From Flavobacterium salilacus subsp. salilacus (GTDB taxonomy: Bacteria > Bacteroidota > Bacteroidia > Flavobacteriales > Flavobacteriaceae), in assembly GCF_004634195.1 (NCBI RefSeq), contig NZ_SKBP01000005.1, positions 62,001 through 126,000 of the forward strand: DNA of 64,000 nt, in the 5' to 3' direction. Each line of letters begins with the position of its first letter. Position 1 is the first letter of the stretch. The position numbers were made by a program, and so were the translations under genes. A model generated the notes under the pieces. That model did no database searches, was not told the origin of the DNA, and was given only the letters and a program-made list of their open reading frames with translations. Below, one piece after another: positions 46,338-53,418 of this stretch.

Positions 46338-47615
46338 TTGAAAAAAGTTCTTATCATAACCTATTATTGGCCACCGGCAGGAGGGCCCGGCGTACAGCGC
46401 TGGCTTAAATTTGTAAAATACTTACCCGATTATGGTATTGAACCTATAGTATATATACCCGAAAATCCTACTTATCCTTTTCTGGATAAGGGTTTACTAA
46501 ACGAGGTAGATGAAAAGGTTACAATACTAAAGCATAAAATTATAGAGCCTTATAGTTGGGCTTCGATATTCTCTAAAAACACTAAGAAGATAAGCGCAGG
46601 CATTATTCCCGATAAAAAGAAACAATCTTTTACGCAGCGATTGATGCTGTGGATTAGAGGTAACCTTTTTATTCCTGATGCACGCGTACTATGGGTAAAA
46701 CCATCTATTAGTTATCTGTCAGACTATATTCAGAAAAATAATATAGATACTGTTATTACCACAGGACCTCCACATAGTTTACATCTAATAGGGTTAGGGC
46801 TTAAAAAACATCATAACATTAAGTGGTTTGCCGATTTTCGCGACCCTTGGACGACTATTGGCTATCATAAAGAATTAAAGCTTTCCGATAATGCTGCTAA
46901 AAAACATAAGGAGTTAGAGCGAGAGGTTCTAAATATTGCCGACCAGGTTATTGTAACCAGCCCAACCACAAAAAAAGAATTTCAAGTAATTACTAAACAA
47001 CCTATTACGGTTATAACCAATGGATATGATGTAGAAAAGGTAGGCAAACAACCTGCAGATGAGAAATTTACATTGGCACATATAGGCTCTTTCTTGTCCG
47101 AACGTAATCCATTAGTGTTATGGCAATCGATTTCAGAACTTGTTAATGATAATCAAGAATTTAAAAAAGCATTTCAATTAAAATTAATAGGTGCAGTAAG
47201 TCAGGAAGTACTCAGTACTATGACCAAATTCGGATTGAACCGTTATGTGAATAACTTAGGTTATATATCGCATGCCGAAGCTCTTGTAGAACAACGAAAA
47301 TCGCAAGTGCTGCTATTAGTTGAGATTGATTCGCCAGATACCCGTTGTATTATACCCGGTAAACTGTTTGAATACATGGCTGCCGAACGCCCTATACTAG
47401 CCGTTGGTCCTGAAGGTGCCGATATTGAAAGTATAATAAAAACTACTAATACAGGGGTATTTACAACCTATTCTGAAAAAGAAAAGATTAAAGAAACACT
47501 TTTAAATTATTTTAAGCACTATCAGGAAGGAAATCTTAAAGTTAATGCAGTGGGGCTACAATACTATTCGCGTAAAAACCTGACAGGGCAACTGGCTAAT
47601 TTGCTAAATAACTAA
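46338..47615 (+). CDS. glycosyltransferase family protein
   Basis: 425 residues starting at TTG 46338, giving MKKVLIITYYWPPAGGPGVQRW, the usual start of this family. N-terminal donor-independent Rossmann domain with GGPGVQRWLKFVKYLP and TTGPPHSLHLIG, then a GT4-like C-terminal domain (about 235-400) with LAHIGSFLSERNPLVLW, and the acidic nucleotide-sugar site PGKLFEYMAAERPILAVG. Likely acts on cell surface glycans together with the YfhO protein 14 bases upstream. No ATG occurs at a suitable place, so TTG is accepted as the real start. Confidence 0.92.
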   Translation: MKKVLIITYYWPPAGGPGVQRWLKFVKYLPDYGIEPIVYIPENPTYPFLDKGLLNEVDEKVTILKHKIIEPYSWASIFSKNTKKISAGIIPDKKKQSFTQRLMLWIRGNLFIPDARVLWVKPSISYLSDYIQKNNIDTVITTGPPHSLHLIGLGLKKHHNIKWFADFRDPWTTIGYHKELKLSDNAAKKHKELEREVLNIADQVIVTSPTTKKEFQVITKQPITVITNGYDVEKVGKQPADEKFTLAHIGSFLSERNPLVLWQSISELVNDNQEFKKAFQLKLIGAVSQEVLSTMTKFGLNRYVNNLGYISHAEALVEQRKSQVLLLVEIDSPDTRCIIPGKLFEYMAAERPILAVGPEGADIESIIKTTNTGVFTTYSEKEKIKETLLNYFKHYQEGNLKVNAVGLQYYSRKNLTGQLANLLNN

Positions 47616-47629
47616 CAATCAGAAATGTA

Positions 47630-47720
47630 AAATCCCGCCTTCCTCTTATGAAGGAGCGACGGGACTTAACAAACCAACCAACCAATTATTAACAAATCTC
47701 AAAAAAGTATTATGAGATTC
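47630..47720. other. structured intergenic element, function unknown
   Basis: Contains a hairpin with TCCCG/CGGGA and CCTTC/GAAGG helices and a one-sided AGCGA bulge (47633-47664), a run AACCAACCAACCAA (47672-47685), and a second stem AATCTCA/TGAGATT (47695-47719). No good T run follows the first hairpin, so it is not an ordinary terminator. It may be a small RNA, a 3' structure of the glycosyltransferase transcript, or a repeat element found elsewhere in the genome. Confidence 0.4.
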
Positions 47721-47755
47721 ATATAACTAATCACAAGTTGTGTGCCAAAGTTGAT

Positions 47756-48145
47756 TTAAATGTAATTTATTTTATTACTATTATGGAATATATTTTCTGA
47801 AATGATGACAATAACAAATCCAATCACATAAGTTAACATATCCATCCAGGCAAAAGAGGTACCAATTATAATTGTTGCCAGTTTTGAGTCCTGAAGCCCT
47901 ATAACTTCAACAAACCTGAAGTATTGCAGCATTTCTATCAGAAAAGCGAAAATTAGTACTGAAATGGCGACAGGCAGAAAAGGCAGTTTAAAAAATGATT
48001 TTATAAAGCAGTAAATTAATATTACTACCAGTATATCTCCAACATACGGACGTATGATGCTATCATGAACGTATAAAGCAATTAATACTTCGATTATGAA
48101 GAGCAGGATAGTAAGAGAAAAACACTTCCGATTGAAAATCAGCAT
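47756..48145 (-). CDS. DUF2809 membrane protein
   Basis: 129 residues, almost entirely hydrophobic, with four membrane helices (about 9-27, 34-50, 58-76, 99-118). The motif RPYVGDILVVILIYCFIKSF and the later FLIEMLQYFRFVEVIGL are typical of DUF2809. Function unknown. It starts 20 bases after the stop of the DUF4157-metzincin effector gene on the same strand, so it is probably co-transcribed. A protective or export-related role for the effectors is possible but only suggested by position. Confidence 0.82.
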   Translation of the reverse strand: MLIFNRKCFSLTILLFIIEVLIALYVHDSIIRPYVGDILVVILIYCFIKSFFKLPFLPVAISVLIFAFLIEMLQYFRFVEVIGLQDSKLATIIIGTSFAWMDMLTYVIGFVIVIISENIFHNSNKINYI

Positions 48146-48165
48146 CTTTTTTAATAGTTTTTATT

Positions 48166-49464
48166 TTAAGCTTTGTCTTGCATTGTTAATTCCCATGTCC
48201 CCAGTTTTGCTAATTCTCTAATTTCTTCTAATTGTGAGTCACTAATTTTAGGACCTTGTTTACCACTTGCTTTTTGATTCATTAGATTTTCTTCACCTGC
48301 TTCTGTCGAGTCTTCCTTAGGATGTTCTAATCCCAAAGTATGACCTATTTCATGAGCAGATGTAATTATCAGTTGGTCTTCTGGGGTTACTTTTGCACCA
48401 TTTATAAATACTCGATTTCCCATTCCCGGCGTCCATGCCAGTTGTCTGCCAAATTGCATTCTCTGTCCCAATGAAGAATACCCATAATTAGGGAGCGAGG
48501 CAGGGCCGATACAATATACCTGTACATCTGATTCGGCGGCACTACCTACGTTAATAGTATTAACTTGATAATGTTTATTTGAATAGGTACTATTTATAAT
48601 TGTATTTATATGATCCCGCAGTCCCAATATTTTCGCAGTATTATCCGGCGTTGAACCTTCATAGTAAATTTTTAAATTAAGTACTTGCTTAATGCTGTGT
48701 ATATCTTTCCCAAGCCCAACCTTTTCTTCAATTTCCCGCACAAGCGAAAGCATTTCAGCTTTGTCTGAAAATTTATATTTAGCAGGACTATTTAATAAAA
48801 CTCTATATACAGTTTGTTGTTGTGGGGTTAATCGCCAGCTTGACGGCGTGAAATCTACACCTTGTTCATATTCTTCTTCACCAACACTTATTTTTCGTTG
48901 AATTATCAACTGCTGATTTTTATTTATTTTTTTTAACTGCGTGTAAGAACTATCATTTAACGAATCTGCTTTACTACCCATTACATCTGCCTCTCTCTCT
49001 AAGCCTTTATCGTCATTAACATTCACACCGCCTTTCATTTGCAGGGTAGGTCTTACGTGTCCTTGTTTTTGTTGTACTACATGCCAGGCTTCATGAGGCA
49101 AGTGTTTTTCTTGCCCCGGAGCGATATGAATGTTGTTGCCTTGCGCATAGGCATGTGCGTTGAGTTGGGCTGGTTTATTGGAGTTGTATTGTACTTTTAC
49201 ATCATCCATAGCGTACCCCGAAAGGTTTTCTATGCCCAGTTTAAGATTGTCGGGCATACCTGTTTTGTTTTCGGTTCTTTGTATTGGAGCAGGCCGCTTA
49301 GGAACATAGTTTTTTACTGTCTCCTGTATTTTTTGCTGAGCAACAGCTCCGGGGCGGTTATCTGCAAGTTGTAATGTAGGTGTGCTGCTGCTTTGCTTTT
49401 GAGTAACTGTGTTGGTAGCAGCTTTTATTTTGCTGTCATGAGGTTTTTGAGTATAGGTGTTCAT
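48166..49464 (-). CDS. DUF4157 (eCIS core) domain protein with C-terminal metzincin-type metalloprotease
   Basis: 432 residues. About 1-50: polar module with TPTLQLADNRPGAVAQQKIQ, shared with the next gene. About 68-165: DUF4157/eCIS core domain, with GMPDNLKLGIENLSGY, HEAWH (124-128) and GLEREADVMG; the domain is linked in the literature to extracellular contractile injection systems and their cargo, and is itself often autoproteolytic or structural. About 190-432: a separate domain with HEIGHTLGLEH (371-381), the zinc-binding HExxHxxGxxH consensus of metzincins, and a likely Met-turn in ENLMNQ (395). No signal peptide, so export by a non-Sec route is expected. Probable effector. Confidence 0.88.
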   Translation of the reverse strand: MNTYTQKPHDSKIKAATNTVTQKQSSSTPTLQLADNRPGAVAQQKIQETVKNYVPKRPAPIQRTENKTGMPDNLKLGIENLSGYAMDDVKVQYNSNKPAQLNAHAYAQGNNIHIAPGQEKHLPHEAWHVVQQKQGHVRPTLQMKGGVNVNDDKGLEREADVMGSKADSLNDSSYTQLKKINKNQQLIIQRKISVGEEEYEQGVDFTPSSWRLTPQQQTVYRVLLNSPAKYKFSDKAEMLSLVREIEEKVGLGKDIHSIKQVLNLKIYYEGSTPDNTAKILGLRDHINTIINSTYSNKHYQVNTINVGSAAESDVQVYCIGPASLPNYGYSSLGQRMQFGRQLAWTPGMGNRVFINGAKVTPEDQLIITSAHEIGHTLGLEHPKEDSTEAGEENLMNQKASGKQGPKISDSQLEEIRELAKLGTWELTMQDKA

Positions 49465-49572
49465 AATTTATAGCCGGTTGGGTTAGGAGATGAGTTAATG
49501 CAATTATGAGCTGTTTTGTATATGACTGATATATAACTCTTGACTGTGATGAGTACTGAGTTGAGTTAATTT

Positions 49573-50517
49573 TTAGTCATTCTCTTCATCGCTGGAATCT
49601 GACATATCGGCTGCCGCTGCATCAATTTCAGGTTTCCATATCTCATGGTATTGTGATTTATCACTTTTTTTAGGCGGTAATCCTATGAGAGTTCTGCCAG
49701 CCTCCTGACCACCATATTTAGAGCCTCCTCCGGTAGCGCGCGCTACCACAAATAATCCATCTTTACGATTAAATACCTGTTTGAAAGTCATGCTTCCGCT
49801 GGCTATTTTTTTAAGAAATGATCTGGCGAGTTTATCTACTCCGGGTATGCGGGTTTCATGTGGCTCTATAAATTGCGTTAGCTGTATTAAAAGTGATGCG
49901 TTAGCCTTAACAGTGGCATTCATGTCGGCAGGCAGTTCCGTACCCAGCTTTATTTTATTATAGATAATAGTTGCCAGTGCAGCATCATCGCCGTAACGTT
50001 CCAAGCCTTTAATGATATCGTCATAATTGGTTTTAGGCTTGGCATCTAATCCGTAATCAGCAGGATCTATTCTGAGATAGGGTTGATTTACAAAAGGACC
50101 CTTATAAAAATCACCCTTCACATTACCAAAATTGATGATTTTATTATCAAACCCATAATTATGCAGCTTTTGATGATTTAAAACAGCTCTCTCATCTACC
50201 GGTTTTGCTTTTTTGTGAAGATTTCTCAGGTAGGAGCGGTGTAAACGATCTATTCCCGAAAGTTTTACTTTTTTTCTTGGCGGTTCATATTCACTTTCAT
50301 AATCATCGCCAAATGCCTGAGAAAAAGTTCTCTTTCCTAAAAGTTGAACAGGTTTTGAGATATTGCTTATACTTTCCTGTATTTTTCGTTGGGCAACAGC
50401 TTCGGGGCGATTATCAACAAGTTGTAGAGTGGGTGTGCGACCGCTTTGTTTTTGAGAAACTGTATTAGCAGCAGCTTTTATTTGGCTGTCTTTATTTTTT
50501 TCGGTGTAGGCATTCAT
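49573..50517 (-). CDS. effector-like protein sharing an N-terminal module with the DUF4157-protease protein
   Basis: 314 residues from ATG 50517 (the frame runs 18 codons further back to a TTG, but MNAYTEKNKD aligns with the start of its neighbour). Residues 1-50 match the neighbouring protein at 36 of 50 positions, including TPTLQLVDNRPEAVAQRKIQE. After residue 55 there is no similarity. The body holds a basic cluster PPRKKVKLSG (79-88), resembling a monopartite nuclear localisation signal, two further basic stretches, and an unrecognised C-terminal domain ending in GGGSKYGGQEAGRTL and an acidic tail DSSDEEND. No DUF4157 core, no protease motif, no signal peptide. Toxin or effector role is an inference from the shared module. 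Confidence 0.72.
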   Translation of the reverse strand: MNAYTEKNKDSQIKAAANTVSQKQSGRTPTLQLVDNRPEAVAQRKIQESISNISKPVQLLGKRTFSQAFGDDYESEYEPPRKKVKLSGIDRLHRSYLRNLHKKAKPVDERAVLNHQKLHNYGFDNKIINFGNVKGDFYKGPFVNQPYLRIDPADYGLDAKPKTNYDDIIKGLERYGDDAALATIIYNKIKLGTELPADMNATVKANASLLIQLTQFIEPHETRIPGVDKLARSFLKKIASGSMTFKQVFNRKDGLFVVARATGGGSKYGGQEAGRTLIGLPPKKSDKSQYHEIWKPEIDAAAADMSDSSDEEND

Positions 50518-50602
50518 AATTTTATAGTTGGTTGGAACTATAAAATAACAGAATAAAAACCAGTTTTGCAAATAAAACAGAAATAATCAGATGTATGAAG
50601 TT

Positions 50603-50968
50603 TTATCCGAAAAACTCTCCAAAATGCCACAATATGCCCGAAGGGTCGTGCACAAAACATTCTTTGCCCCAGTCCATTATACGGATGGGAACAAGCCTTA
50701 CGCCTTCATATTTTTTGTCTAAGTTTAAAGTGATGAGTTCCTTCCAGAAAATATCTACATCCTCAACTTCCATGAATATCATAGTATTATTTACCCAGTC
50801 TTCTGTATAATAATCTTGCAGGTAAAACGCGTGGTTACCGGACTTAAAAACCGAGAGTTTATGTTCGAGTATAGTTTCTTGGAAACCTAAATCGCGATAA
50901 AAGTTTCGTGAAACCTCAAAGTTTTTTGCTCCTATAAACGGACGTATTGATTTGGCGTTATGTTGCAT
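50603..50968 (-). CDS. VOC family (glyoxalase/bleomycin-resistance-like) protein
   Basis: 121 residues from ATG 50968. The betaalphabetabetabeta fold is visible from SIRPFIGAKNFEVSRNFYRDLGF, then LSVFKSGNHAFYLQDYY, and the C-terminal CFVHDPSGILWHFGEF, the classic VOC ending with a metal-binding or equivalent Glu/His position. Members bind metals or act as drug-binding proteins; no substrate can be assigned. Single-domain, cytoplasmic. Lies 86 bases upstream of the effector gene on the same strand. Confidence 0.88.
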   Translation of the reverse strand: MQHNAKSIRPFIGAKNFEVSRNFYRDLGFQETILEHKLSVFKSGNHAFYLQDYYTEDWVNNTMIFMEVEDVDIFWKELITLNLDKKYEGVRLVPIRIMDWGKECFVHDPSGILWHFGEFFG

Positions 50969-51052
50969 GATTGATGATTTTACTGTAAAAATAATTTTTT
51001 TTTTGAGCAAATAACCAATCAGCAGATACTAATTTAGAAAAATTTAGTGTCT

Positions 51053-51778
51053 TTATTTTTCTTTAGGCAGGTAAAGTGTAACAGCCCCTTTTTTAAAAGT
51101 TACATCATCCAAATGTCCCATTTGTTTCCTGTCGGCAGTTAGTAAATGCAGGTGTATATAAGTATCATGATGGGTTAAAACAGCTTTATGCTCTGTAGAA
51201 AAGAATCCGAGAATATCAACTTTCTGGTTTTTTATCTTATAATGTGTTAATCCCTTATGTGCTTCTTTTGGCGAGCTCACTTTTGTACCTTCGGGTAAAT
51301 TTACAACGTGAATTTTTACATTTTCTACCGTTCCGTTAAGTTTAAACATAAAAGGTCGGTTTGCCTCTTGGGCTATAGCAGCAAGGTAATTTTCCAGTTC
51401 TTTTAATGTACCAATATTTTCGGGTAGCTGTTGCTCCGTCCAGTCGGTAATGGTAGTATATCCAAAAAAGGGTGCTTTTACCTCAAATGTTTCTTCAACA
51501 ATCATGGCAGTAGGGGATGTTACAGTCGATTTATAACACGTACCATCGAAAATCATTATTTCGCCTTTCAAATACTCAACAGGACCAAGCCCGTATAAAT
51601 GCTTTTTGTTGGCTATTGTATCAAGGTTTATAGTGCCTTGTAATTCGCCTTTTTGCATTACATTTTTCATTGCACCAACAATAATTACCTCGTTTGTGCT
51701 TTTTTTTATTTTGTTTGTACAGGCGATTAATAACGCTATAGTTAACAGTACAAAAAGGGTTTTAAAATTGGCTGACAT
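51053..51778 (-). CDS. acetolactate decarboxylase family protein, lipoprotein form
   Basis: 241 residues. The core matches alpha-acetolactate decarboxylase, which converts acetolactate to acetoin: HLYGLGPVEYLKGEIMIFDG, the helix-strand block FMFKLNGTVENVKIHVVNLPEG, and the zinc site TYIHLHLLTADRKQMGHLDDV with paired histidines. Unlike the cytoplasmic enzyme of fermenters it has a signal peptide with lipobox LLIAC (Cys20), so it should be anchored in the periplasm or outer membrane. No acetolactate synthase gene is nearby, so another substrate or a salvage role is possible. Confidence 0.85.
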   Translation of the reverse strand: MSANFKTLFVLLTIALLIACTNKIKKSTNEVIIVGAMKNVMQKGELQGTINLDTIANKKHLYGLGPVEYLKGEIMIFDGTCYKSTVTSPTAMIVEETFEVKAPFFGYTTITDWTEQQLPENIGTLKELENYLAAIAQEANRPFMFKLNGTVENVKIHVVNLPEGTKVSSPKEAHKGLTHYKIKNQKVDILGFFSTEHKAVLTHHDTYIHLHLLTADRKQMGHLDDVTFKKGAVTLYLPKEK

Positions 51779-51813
51779 CTATTTATTAATTTTTGTTTGT
51801 GATATATTAATAC

Positions 51814-52476
51814 TTATATAATCATAAGCAGGATTATGAAAACTACAAATGCAATAAAAAAGATTATAGCAGCAATAGAGGGGTTCTCTGCATCTCTCTC
51901 AGTTGGTTTACTGTTATCCGAATCGTTATTTGTATTGTTTATTGCCGTAATTTTTTCTATAAATCGGGGGTCGCCGTCAGCAACTTTTAAAAGCTTAGTT
52001 TGGATAATGGCTTTTTGCGAACCGTCAAGAAATATACATGATACCAAAACATCATCAATCATTAAATTCTTCGCAACAATATCTTCGGTGTTAATAAGGA
52101 AATCGATATTTTTATCCGATAGTATATCGTTAACAATAGTAAAGAGCATAGTTTCATTAATATACCCATTAGCGTTGAGTACACTGTTTTTTATTTTTCT
52201 AAAAAGGAGCAAAAGCGTTACTAATGTTGTGTCCTCACTTGTATTTTGACTTTTGTAGTTTTTTTGATATTCCTCAGCATAGTCATAAGCATTGCGCTTG
52301 GCTGTATCGCTCAGAACAATATAAGCCTCTGATATCAACTTAAACCGCTCTTCACTTTCCCTGTCACCACCATTTTTATCCGGGTGATACTGTATTGCCA
52401 GCAGCCTGTATGCCTTCTTTATCTCGGCTTGCGAGGAAGTAACGGTTACACCCAGTATTTTGTAGTAGTTTGTCAT
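51814..52476 (-). CDS. J-domain protein with C-terminal membrane anchor
   Basis: 220 residues. Residues 3-70 form a J domain with the HPD triad at 31-33 ([13 protein letters not shown]), which stimulates DnaK ATP hydrolysis. The middle part (about 75-190) has no recognised domain, and a single helix [20 protein letters not shown] forms the last 20 residues, so the protein is tail-anchored with the J domain in the cytoplasm. Membrane-tethered J proteins recruit Hsp70 to particular membranes or machines; partner unknown. Isolated gene next to the lipoprotein decarboxylase. Confidence 0.87.
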   Translation of the reverse strand: MTNYYKILGVTVTSSQAEIKKAYRLLAIQYHPDKNGGDRESEERFKLISEAYIVLSDTAKRNAYDYAEEYQKNYKSQNTSEDTTLVTLLLLFRKIKNSVLNANGYINETMLFTIVNDILSDKNIDFLINTEDIVAKNLMIDDVLVSCIFLDGSQKAIIQTKLLKVADGDPRFIEKITAINNTNNDSDNSKPTERDAENPSIAAIIFFIAFVVFIILLMII

Positions 52477-52552
52477 TTAAAAGTTTACTATTTGCAAGCA
52501 AGTTAGCGAGAAATAATATTATTTGATTATTACAAAAGTTGTTATACTTAAT

Positions 52553-53365
52553 CTAATCGTCATGTAAAATAGTAGTTATATATTCGAAACGGTGTTCATA
52601 ATACCCCCCTTCAGGGTTCTGATATGTTATGTGACACATAGGTATACGTATATCTTTTACGTTATTTTCGTGTTTTCGAAATATTTGTTCAAGTAGTTTT
52701 ATTTGTTCTATACTGTTTGTCCATATAACAGGTTGTATAGTCAGATTATAAGATGGATTATCGAAAAAGGTTGTTTCGTATTTTGATTTTAATTTACTAT
52801 TTATAATATATTCAATTTCTTCTGAAGTTTTATTTTCTTTGTCTTCAAGATGAATGTTCACTATCTCAACTAAGAATTTTATTTCATCCTTTTTTCTTTT
52901 TAGGAATAAATCAGCATGTTTATTTTTATTGTGATAAATTTTTTGTTCAATATTTAATAACTCAATTTCCTCAGTCGACATATATGCATTTAAAGTAGCT
53001 ATTTCTCCAATAAAATTTAAATATTTATTGTCACAAGACATTAGTACATTCTTAATCAATTTATGAGTAAGATTTAATTCTTTATTATTTAGCCGGTGGA
53101 ATAGTTGTTCGAACGTAGTATTAATAAAGTCAAACATGGCATAAGACTTTTCATTCTTACGAATAGTTTCGGATATCAACCAAAAAATATTGACCTCTAT
53201 TATATCTCCCTCTTTATATTTTTTTTTTAGAGATTGACAATGTTTTTTAAAACTCTTATTGATATCGGTCCATGAAATTTCTTTCCCATTCAATAATTTT
53301 ATCAAATAAGGCATTTGCTTTTCCAATATACTTTTTACATCATATTTTATATCCCTGCTACTCAT
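52553..53365 (-). CDS. hypothetical protein, possible nuclease-like fold
   Basis: 270 residues, AT-rich, no signal peptide or membrane segment. I do not recognise a family. A segment HADLFLKRKKDEIKFLVEIVN has the D-x(n)-E spacing seen in PD-(D/E)xK nucleases, but the lysine is absent (EIVN), so this is weak. N-terminal half is helical. It lies between a J-domain gene and uvrA, 53 bases from the uvrA stop codon, and is compositionally unlike the repair gene. Could be a stand-alone defence or accessory gene. Confidence 0.55.
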   Translation of the reverse strand: MSSRDIKYDVKSILEKQMPYLIKLLNGKEISWTDINKSFKKHCQSLKKKYKEGDIIEVNIFWLISETIRKNEKSYAMFDFINTTFEQLFHRLNNKELNLTHKLIKNVLMSCDNKYLNFIGEIATLNAYMSTEEIELLNIEQKIYHNKNKHADLFLKRKKDEIKFLVEIVNIHLEDKENKTSEEIEYIINSKLKSKYETTFFDNPSYNLTIQPVIWTNSIEQIKLLEQIFRKHENNVKDIRIPMCHITYQNPEGGYYEHRFEYITTILHDD

Positions 53366-53418
53366 AATTGTACAAAAATAAATGCTACTTGTAATAAATG
53401 CGTACTAAGTAATAATTT

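Noticed and set aside
48166..50517. Whole eCIS locus in this window
   Set aside because: Only cargo-like genes are seen; no sheath, tube, spike, baseplate or AAA ATPase gene occurs nearby.
52553..53365. PD-(D/E)xK nuclease call
   Set aside because: The expected lysine is absent in the EIVN segment, so the match is too weak to name a family.
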